A stretch of 64,000 nt of DNA from NCBI GenBank assembly GCA_002337385.1, contig DDFY01000008.1, positions 51,634 through 115,633 on the forward strand, given 5' to 3'. The translations under genes were made by a program, and so were the position numbers. This DNA comes from Erythrobacter sp. UBA1916 (GTDB lineage Bacteria > Pseudomonadota > Alphaproteobacteria > Sphingomonadales > Sphingomonadaceae). This document shows, piece after piece, positions 8,901-16,512 of the stretch (its first letter is position 1; each line of letters opens with the position of its first letter). The notes beneath the pieces are model-generated. The model was given only the letters and a program-made list of their open reading frames with translations, had not been told where the DNA came from and ran no database searches.

Positions 8901-9423
8901 CCAGGCCATCGACCGACAACAACCGCTTGGTCAGCGTATCGTCGATGAACCACGAGAGCTGCTCGATGGTCATGTCGTCGGCCTCGACGCCGAAGAAAAC
9001 GATCGGCTGCGAGCTGGTCTGCTGCTTGGCGATGCGCGGTTCGAGAATGCCGTCGGGCAGTTCGCCGCGAATCTGCGAGATCGCCGATTCCACCTCGTTG
9101 ACCGCCGCGTTGATATCGGTGCCCAGTTCGAACTCGACGCTGGTCCGGCTGGAGCCTTCGGACGCGGTCGAATTGATGTTCTTCACCCCGTCGAGCGTCT
9201 GCACCGCCGCTTCGACGCGCTGGGTGATCTGGTTCTCGATCTCGCTCGGCGCGGCGCCAGGCTGCGAGATATTCACGTTCACCAGCGGGAATTCGATGTC
9301 AGGCTGGTCCTGAACGTCCATGGCCTGAAAGCTCATGATCCCGGCCACCACAAGCGCGATGAAGGCGAGGATGGGGACGATCGGGTTGCGGATCGACCAG
9401 GCCGAAATGTTGCGGAAGTTCAC
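5992..9423 (-). CDS. RND efflux transporter permease with an extra hydrophobic insertion
   Basis: 1143 aa inner-membrane pump of the AcrB/MexF (HAE1) superfamily, driven by protons and working with the adaptor encoded just upstream. Seen: the first transmembrane helix near residues 17-33, the LVDDAIVEIENI signature of TM4 (about 400-411) and the second-half periplasmic part after FFPNNDSDF. It is about 100 residues longer than AcrB because residues about 518-630 form an insertion with two or three extra hydrophobic segments. The start is taken as GTG 9423 (VNFRNISAWSIRNP), the family N-terminus; an upstream in-frame extension would overlap the adaptor gene. No outer-membrane channel gene is adjacent. 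Confidence 0.92.
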   Translation of the reverse strand: MNFRNISAWSIRNPIVPILAFIALVVAGIMSFQAMDVQDQPDIEFPLVNVNISQPGAAPSEIENQITQRVEAAVQTLDGVKNINSTASEGSSRTSVEFELGTDINAAVNEVESAISQIRGELPDGILEPRIAKQQTSSQPIVFFGVEADDMTIEQLSWFIDDTLTKRLLSVDGLAEVTRNGGVDREILVILDPAKMQSFGVTASQVNAALRQVNVNAAGGRAEIAGSRQSVRVLGNAATAYELSQTQISLGGGRTVKLAEIASVKDSFGEVTSVAKINGKPVVIFGISRARGESDVTVYDEAVKVLQQVEKENPGIRFTRLFTEVDYTKAQYESSMAAMVEGAVLAVIVVFLFLRDWRATIIAALAIPLSALPTFFFMDLMGFSLNTLSLLALGLVAGVLVDDAIVEIENIVRHMRMGKSAYQASIDAADEIGLAVVATTLCIVAVFFPVGMMPGVSGQFFKNFGLTVVASVLMSLLVARMITPMAAAYFLKAKGHAEHGGGPMMDRYMKVLRWTLDKTAFLRMRERTGVVPTKPVFHLFALATGYVIVALVMGLAMPVENGRGEGLAAFVTLGRSIFDLSPLLVPLAFLGLYILGGLVNFLIALLIGLVVGYDSSYFLARTRYLAARFLDHRVWMMLLGVAALGLTGIIASSLPQQFFPNNDSDFSRVRISMVPGTTLEQTERVVDALADRLSEEQEVELALGISFEGSGMIRLVMRKDRARDTKTFEQELTPYLQSVPDARASFQDQQGGGGGTGRAISIMLAGSDPELLSTTANTLVEQMASVPGAVAPRIDYDLQRPELLIKPRLDLAAKLGVTTSALSQAIRIATLGDIDQNAAKFSLSDRQIPIRVRLAEGDRRDIANIENLPVPTASGGSVPLSRVAEIRFGMGPTSIQRYNQSRRIFVGVDVASGVARGDVMSAINRLPIMQDLPSGVSNQPVGSDEWQTELQESFGIAIVTGLFLVFAVLVLLYRRIVSPLVNMGSLFLAPLGGFIALWLVGQPISLPVFIGMLMLLGIVAKNSILLIDFAIEEMATGKGKFEAIVEAGHKRAQPIVMTTVAMTAGMVPTALSLAGDAAWRAPMGTVVIGGLLLSTMLTLLIVPAGFSLADGLEKRLGPWARDKFLTYKPGDDHASSTEPRPAE

Positions 9424-9433
9424 GGCGCGCGCC

Positions 9434-10624
9434 TCAGTCGGCCTGCGGTGCGACCGGGCGCACCTGCTCGCCCGGATTGAGGAAGCCGCCGGCGCGCAGC
9501 ACCACGCGCTCCGACCCGTCGAGACCGCTCGTGATCGCGATGCCATCGTCCGAGATCATGCCGAGCTGCACATCGCGCCGCTGCACGGTGTTGTCGGCAT
9601 CGACGACGTAGACATAGCTGCCCTTGTCGTCGGACAGGATCGCACTTTCCGGCAGACGCGGCGCGTCAATCGTGCCGCTGGCCAGCTCGATCATGGCGAA
9701 GCCGCCGGGCCGCAGCGCTTCGTCATAGCTCATTGCGCAGCGCACCGTGCCCTGACGCGTATCGCGATTGATCACAGGAGACTTCTGCCACACCTGGCAG
9801 GTCAGCGTCTTGTCGCTGCCCACCGGCGTCACCATGCCGGTCGCGCCGATCGGGATCTGGGCCAGCTCACCTTCGCCAACCTGCGCCAGCACTTCCATCT
9901 GGCCACCACGGGCGAGGCTGAACAACACGCCCGACCCGGGGCTAACAACCTGCCCGGGCTCGACATTGCGTTCGAGCACAAGCCCCGCTGCCGGGGCAAC
10001 GATGTTCAGCTGGGCGTTGCGCGCCTGCCGTTCGCCAAGCTGCGCGCGCGCCACGCGCACACGGGCCACCGCCGCGTCACGGGTGGCGGTCAGGCGGTCG
10101 ATATCGGCCTGGCTGATAAAGCCGCGCTCAACCAGTTGCAGTGCGCGATCGAGATTGGCCTGTGCCAGGTCGGCATCGGCCTGGGCGACCGCGACCTGGG
10201 CCGACTGGCTGGCGGTCTGCTGCGTCTGCACCGAACGGTCGATCACGGCCAGCACCTGTCCGGCACTCACCCAATCGCCCGGTTCCACCCGTACGGACTG
10301 GACCCGGCCGCCTTCGCCCACCACGCCGACGGGCATTTCCCGCCGTGCCGCAAGTGTGCCGGTGGCATTGATCTGGCCCTCGATGGTGGTGCTGCCCGGA
10401 GCCATCACGGTCACGGTGGGCAGCTCGCCGGTACGGTCTTCGGTGAAAGGCTCTGTTTCCTCGCCGCCGGTCAGCAGCACGGCAGCCAGCACCAGCGCGG
10501 CCACCACAGCCAGGATAACCCACAACCGCTTGCGCGACGGCGAACCCTCGGCGCTCTCGCTCCGATCATGGTCCAGCGCGTCTTCGTCAGCGGAAGACAG
10601 GTCCATCTTGGTCTCGTAATTCAT
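9434..10624 (-). CDS. RND efflux periplasmic adaptor (membrane fusion protein)
   Basis: 396 aa from ATG 10624. A cytoplasmic tail of about 33 residues is followed by a single membrane helix (about 34-52), the first half of a biotinyl-lipoyl domain, an alpha-helical hairpin rich in Ala and Gln (QTASQSAQVAVAQADADL), the second lipoyl half with LVLERNVEPGQVVSPG, and a beta-barrel domain. This is the HlyD/AcrA architecture that links the permease to an outer-membrane channel. The gap to the permease start is 10 bases, so the two form an operon. The frame continues upstream to a TTG at 10744, but ATG 10624 fits better. Confidence 0.9.
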   Translation of the reverse strand: MNYETKMDLSSADEDALDHDRSESAEGSPSRKRLWVILAVVAALVLAAVLLTGGEETEPFTEDRTGELPTVTVMAPGSTTIEGQINATGTLAARREMPVGVVGEGGRVQSVRVEPGDWVSAGQVLAVIDRSVQTQQTASQSAQVAVAQADADLAQANLDRALQLVERGFISQADIDRLTATRDAAVARVRVARAQLGERQARNAQLNIVAPAAGLVLERNVEPGQVVSPGSGVLFSLARGGQMEVLAQVGEGELAQIPIGATGMVTPVGSDKTLTCQVWQKSPVINRDTRQGTVRCAMSYDEALRPGGFAMIELASGTIDAPRLPESAILSDDKGSYVYVVDADNTVQRRDVQLGMISDDGIAITSGLDGSERVVLRAGGFLNPGEQVRPVAPQAD

Positions 10625-10797
10625 GAGTTCAACCAGCCCTCGTACGAACGGCGAAGGCCGCGACCCTGCGGTGCGCGGCCTGTCCAACAGGACACGGCCA
10701 TTCTTGCTCGCTGGCCCATATACCCGAGCCCCTGCGCGGCGCAATCCATCGCTCTGCCAAGGGCGCCCCCAGATCGGCCAACAACATTTGCGCGATA

Positions 10798-10836
10798 TAA
10801 GAAAAGGGGCGCAAACCCGTTGGTTCGCGCCCCTTT
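10798..10836 (-). terminator. Terminator after the GlsB/YeaQ-like gene
   Basis: AAAGGGGCGC (10803-10812) and GCGCCCCTTT (10827-10836) are a perfect 10-bp inverted repeat. Read on the minus strand the stem ends in CCCCTTTTCTTAT, a fair U-tract, 22 bases after the stop of the small membrane protein gene. Confidence 0.8.
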
Positions 10837-10857
10837 CGGTGTCTTTGTATCAAATTG

Positions 10858-11124
10858 TCAGCGAACGCGGCCACGCTGAATGAGGTTGACGATACCCAGC
10901 AGCACGATGGCGCCGACAAGGGCAATCAGCAGACCGGTCAGCGAAAACGCCTGAACCGTTCCCTGCACGCCGAACAGCGGCCCGGCGAGCGCATTACCGA
11001 TCAGCGAGCCAACGCAGCCGACGATGACGTTCCAGATAATACCCATGGAGGCATCGCGGTTCATCACCATTGAGGCCAGCCAGCCAGCGACACCGCCGAC
11101 GATGATAGCAATAATCCAACCCAT
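10858..11124 (-). CDS. GlsB/YeaQ/YmgE family stress-response membrane protein
   Basis: 88 aa, almost wholly hydrophobic with Gly-rich helices. The pattern MGWIIAIIVGGVAGWLAS followed by GxIxNxxVGxxGxxxG is the transglycosylase-associated (YeaQ) family. These are small inner-membrane proteins often induced by stress; their mechanism is unknown. A strong ribosome binding site, AGGAGG, lies about eight bases before ATG 11124. A terminator follows, so it is probably transcribed alone. No general-stress (GGAAC/CGTT) promoter was evident upstream. Confidence 0.9.
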   Translation of the reverse strand: MGWIIAIIVGGVAGWLASMVMNRDASMGIIWNVIVGCVGSLIGNALAGPLFGVQGTVQAFSLTGLLIALVGAIVLLGIVNLIQRGRVR

Positions 11125-11280
11125 ACCGATTCCTCCTGTTGCACTATACCGAAGATACTGGCGACCACGGGCTACGTTCCGCAGCCGCCCAGAGTAACGA
11201 CGGGCTGTGCATATTTTGCGGCAAACCGCAGAATTCGGTATGGTAATAGGAGGAGAACGGCAGCTCAGCTGCCTCTCGCA

Positions 11281-11580
11281 TCAATACTTTAGCTGACGCT
11301 CGTAAAGGTCGCGATAGTGCTGAATGCGGGTCACCCGCAGGCCCTGCATGCCCGAACGGTCGACTGCGCGCTGCCAGCCGGCAAATTCCTCGAGCGTCAG
11401 GTCATAGCGTTCGAGCACCTCGTCGATGGTCAGCAGGCCACCATTGACCGCAGCCACGACTTCAGCCTTGCGCCTTACCACCCACCGCTTGGTGTTGGGG
11501 GGCGGCAAGTCGTCGACGGTCAGAGGTTCGCCAAGGGGGCCGATTACCTGAGCCGGACGGATTTTCTGGTTCTCGATCAT
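11281..11580 (-). CDS. sciP: CtrA inhibitor SciP (DUF1153)
   Basis: 99 aa with the DUF1153 signature: KRWVVRRKAEVVAAV followed by a helix-turn-helix (LTIDEVLERYDLTLEEFAGWQ) and the C-terminal RVTRIQHYRDLY. In Caulobacter SciP binds CtrA at promoters and blocks recruitment of RNA polymerase, separating phases of the cell cycle. Its ATG overlaps the stop of the 111-aa gene upstream by four bases, so expression is coupled to that gene. A short hairpin (11259-11273) follows the stop. Confidence 0.92.
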   Translation of the reverse strand: MIENQKIRPAQVIGPLGEPLTVDDLPPPNTKRWVVRRKAEVVAAVNGGLLTIDEVLERYDLTLEEFAGWQRAVDRSGMQGLRVTRIQHYRDLYERQLKY

Positions 11581-11912
11581 TCTTTACCTCGGGTAGCCGG
11601 TCGCCGGTCTTTGTCTCGCAGCGATGTGTTGCCAGCCGTGCATTTTCCATTGGTTGAATGATCAGGGTTAATGCGATTTTTACCTTCCGCTTCGGGTGGC
11701 TCGTGCAGATGTGCGACATGTTTCGCGATCTCGGCATCGAAGCTCGCCGCGTCGCCCGCATCACCCTCGCCGAACGCGATGCGCAGCTCACGCGCCGCGG
11801 CAAGCCGGGCGTTAAGCTCGCTCCACGAGACCGGGCGCAGGCCAGCCTGTGCTCCGCTGTCGTCAGCCTGCGCCGTGTTCTCAGGCGCAAAAGGGTTCTT
11901 GGGCTCGAACAT
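11577..11912 (-). CDS. Hypothetical protein coupled to sciP
   Basis: 111 aa, no domain recognised. It is hydrophilic: an Ala/Glu-rich N-terminal half (SWSELNARLAAARELR looks helical) and a basic, disordered-looking tail with INPDHSTNGK and DKDRRPATRGKE. Its TGA overlaps the sciP start (ATGA), so the two are co-translated. Codon usage looks native. On the minus strand TTGACG lies 22 bases before ATG 11912, but no convincing -10 box fits. A role linked to SciP is only suggested by position. Confidence 0.65.
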   Translation of the reverse strand: MFEPKNPFAPENTAQADDSGAQAGLRPVSWSELNARLAAARELRIAFGEGDAGDAASFDAEIAKHVAHLHEPPEAEGKNRINPDHSTNGKCTAGNTSLRDKDRRPATRGKE

Positions 11913-12002
11913 AGTCTGTTCATAGACTCACAAGCGTCAAGAAGCGGTAAAGCCCGACTTAACCACTCTTACCCGGGCCTCTCGTAGGCATTGGTGCAAG
12001 GA

Positions 12003-12031
12003 TTGGCGCGCCGCGCGACATTCTGTATGGG
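12003..12031 (+). promoter_or_regulatory. Putative promoter of mnmA placed for a leaderless transcript
   Basis: TTGGCG (12003-12008), a 17-base spacer and TATGGG (12026-12031). Only six bases separate the -10 hexamer from ATG 12038, and no Shine-Dalgarno sequence is present, so transcription would start at or next to the start codon. The hexamers match the consensus only partly. Confidence 0.35.
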
Positions 12032-12037
12032 CGCGTG

Positions 12038-13195
12038 ATGCCCGAAAGCCCCGTTCTTGCAGCGCCGCACGATGCGGCCAGCCTGTTCGACCTGCCCCGC
12101 CCGGCCAGCGAATGCCGGATCGTGGTCGCCATGTCCGGCGGCGTGGACAGCTCAGTAGTAGCCGCCCTTGCCGCGCAAAGCGGGGCCGAGGTGATTGGCA
12201 TCACCCTGCAACTCTACGATTATGGCGCGGCCACCGGGCGCAAGGGCGCCTGCTGCGCGGGTGACGACATTCGCGATGCGCAGACCGTCGCCGACCGGCT
12301 CGGCATCGCGCACTATGTGTTCGACCATGAGAGCGCCTTTCGCGAGGAAGTGGTCGAACAGTTCGCCGACGACTATCTCGCCGGGCGCACGCCGATCCCC
12401 TGCATCCGCTGCAACATGGGGCCCAAGTTCACCGACCTGCTGACGATGGCACGCGAGCTGGGCGGCGATTGCCTCGCCACGGGCCACTACGTGCGCCGCG
12501 AAGACAGCGCCGAGGGGCCGCTGCTGCTGCGCGCCACCGATCCGGCGCGTGACCAGTCGTACTTCCTCTATGGCACCACCAGCGCGCAGCTCGACTACCT
12601 GCGCTTTCCGCTCGGCGGCCTGCCCAAGCCCGAGGTGCGGCGGCTGGCCGAAAGCGCCGGGCTGGCCGTAGCGACCAAGCCCGACAGTCAGGACATCTGC
12701 TTCGTGCCCGATGGCGACTATGCCAAGATCGTGAAGTCGGTGCGCCCGGAAGGCGGACGGGCGGGCGCGATCGTCCATGCCGAAACGGGCGAGGTGCTGG
12801 GCCAGCATGCCGGGATCATCCACTATACGGTCGGCCAGCGGCGCGGGCTGGAGATCGGCGGACAGCCTGAGCCGCTCTATGTGGTGGAACTCGATGCCGA
12901 GAGCGCCGAGGTGCGCGTTGGCCCCAAGCGGCTGCTGGCGGTGGGCGCGGCGCGGATTATCGAGACCAACCGGATCGGCCCGCTTCCTACTGGCCCATTG
13001 ACGGCCAAGGTGCGCTCGCTGGCCAAGCCTGTCCCGATCACGCTCGAAGGCGAACTGGGCGACGGGAATGCCTGCACGATCCGCTTCGCCACGCCCGAAT
13101 ATGGCGTCGCGCCCGGTCAGGCAGCGGTGATCTATGCGGGCGAACGGGTGCTCGGCGGGGGCTGGATCGAAGCGACCGAAAGCGCCGTCAGCTAG
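12038..13195 (+). CDS. mnmA: tRNA 2-thiouridine(34) synthase MnmA
   Basis: 385 aa. The ATP pyrophosphatase P-loop AMSGGVDSSV, the catalytic cysteine region IPCIRCN and the DSQDICFVPDGDY motif are all present. MnmA thiolates U34 of tRNA-Lys, -Glu and -Gln, adding to the xm5 modification made by MnmE/MnmG, which are also in this window. I prefer ATG 12038 to the GTG directly before it. There is no ribosome binding site; a promoter-like sequence ends six bases upstream. The stop lies one base from that of the convergent gene. Confidence 0.95.
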   Translation: MPESPVLAAPHDAASLFDLPRPASECRIVVAMSGGVDSSVVAALAAQSGAEVIGITLQLYDYGAATGRKGACCAGDDIRDAQTVADRLGIAHYVFDHESAFREEVVEQFADDYLAGRTPIPCIRCNMGPKFTDLLTMARELGGDCLATGHYVRREDSAEGPLLLRATDPARDQSYFLYGTTSAQLDYLRFPLGGLPKPEVRRLAESAGLAVATKPDSQDICFVPDGDYAKIVKSVRPEGGRAGAIVHAETGEVLGQHAGIIHYTVGQRRGLEIGGQPEPLYVVELDAESAEVRVGPKRLLAVGAARIIETNRIGPLPTGPLTAKVRSLAKPVPITLEGELGDGNACTIRFATPEYGVAPGQAAVIYAGERVLGGGWIEATESAVS

Positions 13196-13196
13196 G

Positions 13197-13571
13197 CTAG
13201 CCGCCGACGCGCTCAAGCACGCAGCCAAAGCCCTCGCGATATTGCGCGGTGTGGCTGGCGATCAGCGGCACGCTGGCCGTGACCGAGCGCGTGGCATCGT
13301 CTTCGCTCACCATCACCAGCTCCATGCCCGGCACGAAGTCCTGTTTGCAACTGTCGAGGTCTCGCCCACCGAGATAGCGGCAGGAACAGACGCTCTTCGC
13401 GCCGTAGGCAGTGCCTGCCGCGGAATAGCCACTGAGCTGGTTGCCCCAGGTCCACCATGCAGCCGCGCCTGCCACCAGCACGACAAGGGCAATGGTTGCC
13501 AGAGGCGGGGTGCGGCGCTGCGACCGCCGGGACGACGCGCCTCGGGTCGATCTGCGTTTTGCGGTTGCCAT
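13197..13571 (-). CDS. Hypothetical single-pass membrane protein
   Basis: 124 aa. A very basic N-terminus (KRRSTRGASSRRSQRR) precedes one membrane helix at about residues 24-45 (LATIALVVLVAGAAAWW), giving a probable N-in topology. The periplasmic part contains CSCRYLGGRDLDSCKQDF and a later Cys, so disulfides are possible. I do not recognise the family. It lies tail to tail with mnmA and starts head to head with the serine hydrolase gene 33 bases away, so both start regions share one short divergent promoter. Confidence 0.7.
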   Translation of the reverse strand: MATAKRRSTRGASSRRSQRRTPPLATIALVVLVAGAAAWWTWGNQLSGYSAAGTAYGAKSVCSCRYLGGRDLDSCKQDFVPGMELVMVSEDDATRSVTASVPLIASHTAQYREGFGCVLERVGG

Positions 13572-13604
13572 TTACCCTGTCCTGTTCGATTGCCCGCGAC
13601 GCTC

Positions 13605-14774
13605 ATGCTGCGTTTCGCCATCCCTTGCCGCAAGCTCGTCCGCAGGCCAAGCCCTGCCACCTCGCGCCTTGCCGCTTTGGCGCTGCCCGTCGCCTTGTTG
13701 GCGGCGTGCTCTCAGGATGGACCTCCCCCCTTGCCGCCCCTTCCCGAAGGCGCGTTGGAGGCGGTGGTCACCGATCCGGGGGTTCCGCGCGAACAGCTGG
13801 CCCGCGCAGTCGACGACCTGTTCACCGCCGAAGGCATTGGCACCACCTATGCGCTGGTGGTGATGCACAAGGGTGAGGTCGTCGCCGAGCGCTACGGCGA
13901 GGGAGTGACGGCTGACACGCGCTTCGTCGGCTGGTCGATGAGCAAGACGGTGACGGCCGTGCTGGTCGGCATGCTGGTGGCCGACGGCAGAGTCGAACTC
14001 GACGATCCCGCCCCCGTTGCCAGCTGGCAGCGGGCAGGCGATCCGCGCGGCGAAATCACGCTACGCCATTTGCTCCAGATGCGCTCGGGCCTGCGTCACC
14101 GGGAGGGCTACGACCCGCCTTACGAATCGAGCGAAGTGCGGATGCTCTACCTTGCCGGGCACGATGACATGGCCGCCTTTGCCGAAGCGCAAGCGCTGGA
14201 GACCGTGCCGGGTGAAGAGTTCCGCTATTCCACCGCCACCAGCGTGATCCTGGCCGACATCGCTACCGACCTGATCGCCCCCGATGGCACCCCCGCGCAG
14301 CGCCAGCAGGCCATGGCCAGCTTCCTCGACGCGCGCCTCGCCGCGCCGCTCGGGATGAAGAGCATGGTCGGCGAATATGACGCGGCGGGTACGCTGACAG
14401 GCGGCAGTTCGATCTGGGCCACGGCACGCGACTGGGGTAAATTCGGCGAATTCCTGCGTCATGGCGGATCGGTGAAGGGCGCGCAGATCGTGCCGCGCCG
14501 CTGGATCGAGTTCATGCGCACACCCAGCCCCGCCTCGCCAGACTATGGCGCGCAGACATGGCTCAACCGCCCTTCCGGCGGCGATCGCGACGAGCTGTTC
14601 GCCGCGCGCGGACCGGATACGGCTTTCGCTGCCGTGGGCCATCTGGGGCAATATGTGATCGTCTCGCCCGATCAGAGCCTGACCGTGGTGCGCCTCGGCA
14701 AGACCGACGGGCCAGAGCGGCACGCGCTGGTCGAGCAACTGGCCGATATCGTCCAGCTCTATCCGGGCAGGTAG
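13605..14774 (+). CDS. Lipoprotein serine hydrolase (class C beta-lactamase / esterase-like)
   Basis: 389 aa. A signal peptide ends in the lipobox LLAAC (Cys35), so it should be anchored to a membrane. The catalytic S-x-x-K motif is WSMSK with Ser111 and Lys114, followed by MRSGLRHREGYDPPY and GSSIWATARDWGKFG, typical of the serine hydrolase/penicillin-binding-protein-like family. The second catalytic motif, normally YxN, reads YST here (FRYSTATS), which argues for an esterase or peptidase rather than a beta-lactamase. The last 16 bases overlap the convergent phzF-like gene. Confidence 0.85.
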   Translation: MLRFAIPCRKLVRRPSPATSRLAALALPVALLAACSQDGPPPLPPLPEGALEAVVTDPGVPREQLARAVDDLFTAEGIGTTYALVVMHKGEVVAERYGEGVTADTRFVGWSMSKTVTAVLVGMLVADGRVELDDPAPVASWQRAGDPRGEITLRHLLQMRSGLRHREGYDPPYESSEVRMLYLAGHDDMAAFAEAQALETVPGEEFRYSTATSVILADIATDLIAPDGTPAQRQQAMASFLDARLAAPLGMKSMVGEYDAAGTLTGGSSIWATARDWGKFGEFLRHGGSVKGAQIVPRRWIEFMRTPSPASPDYGAQTWLNRPSGGDRDELFAARGPDTAFAAVGHLGQYVIVSPDQSLTVVRLGKTDGPERHALVEQLADIVQLYPGR

Positions 14775-15574
14775 TAAAGCCCCTCGGCCACGGTCGCGCA
14801 CTGGCCGGTGAGCATCGCCTTGTCGCCCGCCAGCCGGCACCCGAGATCGCCGCCCCGTGCCGAGGCCTGATGCGCGCGAAAACTCTCCTTGCCGAGCCTG
14901 GGCGTCCAGAACACCGATAGCGCCGCATGGGCCGAGCCGGTCACGCTGTCTTCGGGAATACCCGCACCGGGCACGAACACGCGGCTGACCACGTCAGTCT
15001 CCTGCCCACGCGCGGTGGCGATGAAGGCCGTATCGCCGTGGCTGGCCAGTTGCGCCATGTCGGGCGCGAGCGCGCGCACCTCGGCCTCGCTATCATAGCG
15101 CGCGACAAGGTAGCCCTTGGCTGACCATGCGAGTTCAGCAGGCGCCGCGCCCAGCCCATCGGCAATTCCGGCAGGCGGCGCATCGTCGAGCATGATCGCG
15201 GGCAAGGCCATCTCGTAGCCCTCGCCCGCACGGCTTACGGCCAACACTCCGGCCTTGCGGGTGGCGAAGCGGATCACCTCGCGCTCATGGTCCTGCCGCA
15301 GGACCACATGGCCGGCAGCGAGTGTCGCATGGCCGCACAGGGCGACCTCGCACTCGGGCGCGAACCAGCGCAGCTCGAATTCGGCCGCACCGCCCGGGGT
15401 GGCGACGAGGAAGGCCGTCTCGGCGAACATGTTCTCCGCCGCGATCTGCTGCAACAGCGCATCGGGCAGCCATTCATCGAGCACCATCACCGCCGCCTGA
15501 TTGCCGCCGAAGGCGTGGCTGGCAAAGGCATCGACGTGGACATAGGGCACGCGGGTTGTGGGGCTGGTGCTCAT
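14759..15574 (-). CDS. PhzF family isomerase
   Basis: 271 aa with the PhzF/DapF-like fold signatures: VDAFASHAFGGNQAAV at residues 14-29, MFAETAFLV with the catalytic-region Glu, and EDSVTGSAHAALSVFW near the C-terminus. PhzF isomerises a dihydroanthranilate in phenazine synthesis, but genomes without phenazine genes carry many homologues of unknown substrate, which is the likely case here. The start overlaps the stop of the cation transporter gene (ATGA), making a pdxH-CDF-phzF chain. Confidence 0.88.
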   Translation of the reverse strand: MSTSPTTRVPYVHVDAFASHAFGGNQAAVMVLDEWLPDALLQQIAAENMFAETAFLVATPGGAAEFELRWFAPECEVALCGHATLAAGHVVLRQDHEREVIRFATRKAGVLAVSRAGEGYEMALPAIMLDDAPPAGIADGLGAAPAELAWSAKGYLVARYDSEAEVRALAPDMAQLASHGDTAFIATARGQETDVVSRVFVPGAGIPEDSVTGSAHAALSVFWTPRLGKESFRAHQASARGGDLGCRLAGDKAMLTGQCATVAEGLYYLPG

Positions 15575-16512
15575 TCAGATTGCTCCTGTTCCAGCCGGGT
15601 GAACTCGTTCTCCTCGACCAGCATGTTGTCCGGCTCATCGAGATGACCGGCGGGGTCGATGTGGATCAGCAGCTCCAGCGATGGAAACTGCCCGCACAGG
15701 TCAGCCTCGACCCGCTCGATAATGTCGTGCGCCTGCGCCACGGTGTAGCTGCCGGGCAGATCGACATGGAACTGTGCGAAGTCGGTGGTGCCACTGGTGC
15801 GGGTGCGCAGGTCGTGCAGGCGCGATAGCTCGGGGTGCTTCGCTGCCGCCGCCACGAAAGCCGTGCGCTTGTCTTCAGGCCACTCGCGATCCATCAGCGC
15901 GTCGATGGCGTCGATCGAGGCCCGCCAGGCGTTGAACAATAGCCAGGCGGCGATTGCGAGGCCAAACAGCGGATCCGCCTTGGAGAACCCCAAGTACTGA
16001 TCGAGCACCAGCGCCGCGATCACCGCGCAGTTGAGCAGCAGGTCCGACTGGTAGTGCACCGAATCGGTAAGAATCGCCAAGGAGCCCGTCTTGCGCACGA
16101 CATGGCGCTGCCAAGCCACCAGCGCGAGGGTGCCCCCGATGGCGATCAGCGAGACAGCGATCCCATCTCCAGCCGCCCGCGTCTCGCCGCCATTGGCGAG
16201 ATGCAACACCGCACGAAAGGCGATGGCCGAAGCCGACAGCGAAATCAGCAGGATCTGGAACATGGCCGCCAACGCCTCGGCCTTGCCGTGGCCGAAGCGA
16301 TGTTCGCGATCTGCCGGTTGCGCCGCGATCCATACGCCCGCGAGCGTGGCCACACTCGCGATGAGATCAAGCGAGGTATCGGCAAGACTGCCGAGCATGG
16401 CGGTCGAGCCGGTCTGCCATACGGCCCAGAGCTTCAGTCCACCCAGAAACAGCGCCATCGCAATCGAAGCGAAAGCCGCCGAGCGGGTCAGGCGGGCGCG
16501 TTCATCACTCAC
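15571..16512 (-). CDS. Cation diffusion facilitator (FieF-like) transporter
   Basis: 313 aa inner-membrane metal/proton antiporter. Six hydrophobic segments occupy about residues 10-205. The metal sites are visible: DTSLDLIAS in TM2, HRFGHGKAEALA in the loop, and DSVHYQSD in TM5. A cytoplasmic C-terminal domain with HVDLPGSYTVAQAHDI follows. Zn or Fe export is typical. It sits between pdxH and the phzF-like gene with four-base overlaps on both sides. Confidence 0.92.
   Translation of the reverse strand: MSDERARLTRSAAFASIAMALFLGGLKLWAVWQTGSTAMLGSLADTSLDLIASVATLAGVWIAAQPADREHRFGHGKAEALAAMFQILLISLSASAIAFRAVLHLANGGETRAAGDGIAVSLIAIGGTLALVAWQRHVVRKTGSLAILTDSVHYQSDLLLNCAVIAALVLDQYLGFSKADPLFGLAIAAWLLFNAWRASIDAIDALMDREWPEDKRTAFVAAAAKHPELSRLHDLRTRTSGTTDFAQFHVDLPGSYTVAQAHDIIERVEADLCGQFPSLELLIHIDPAGHLDEPDNMLVEENEFTRLEQEQSE

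Noticed and set aside
7810..9480. 556-codon open frame antisense to the RND permease
   Set aside because: Low-complexity Arg/His-rich product with no motif; the permease on the other strand is certain.
11125..11280. General stress (EcfG) promoter before the GlsB/YeaQ-like gene
   Set aside because: GGAAC occurs on the minus strand, but no CGTT lies 16-17 bases after it.
11958..11972. CtrA site TTAACCACTCTTACC between the sciP operon and mnmA
   Set aside because: Only one half matches; the second half differs at two of four bases.
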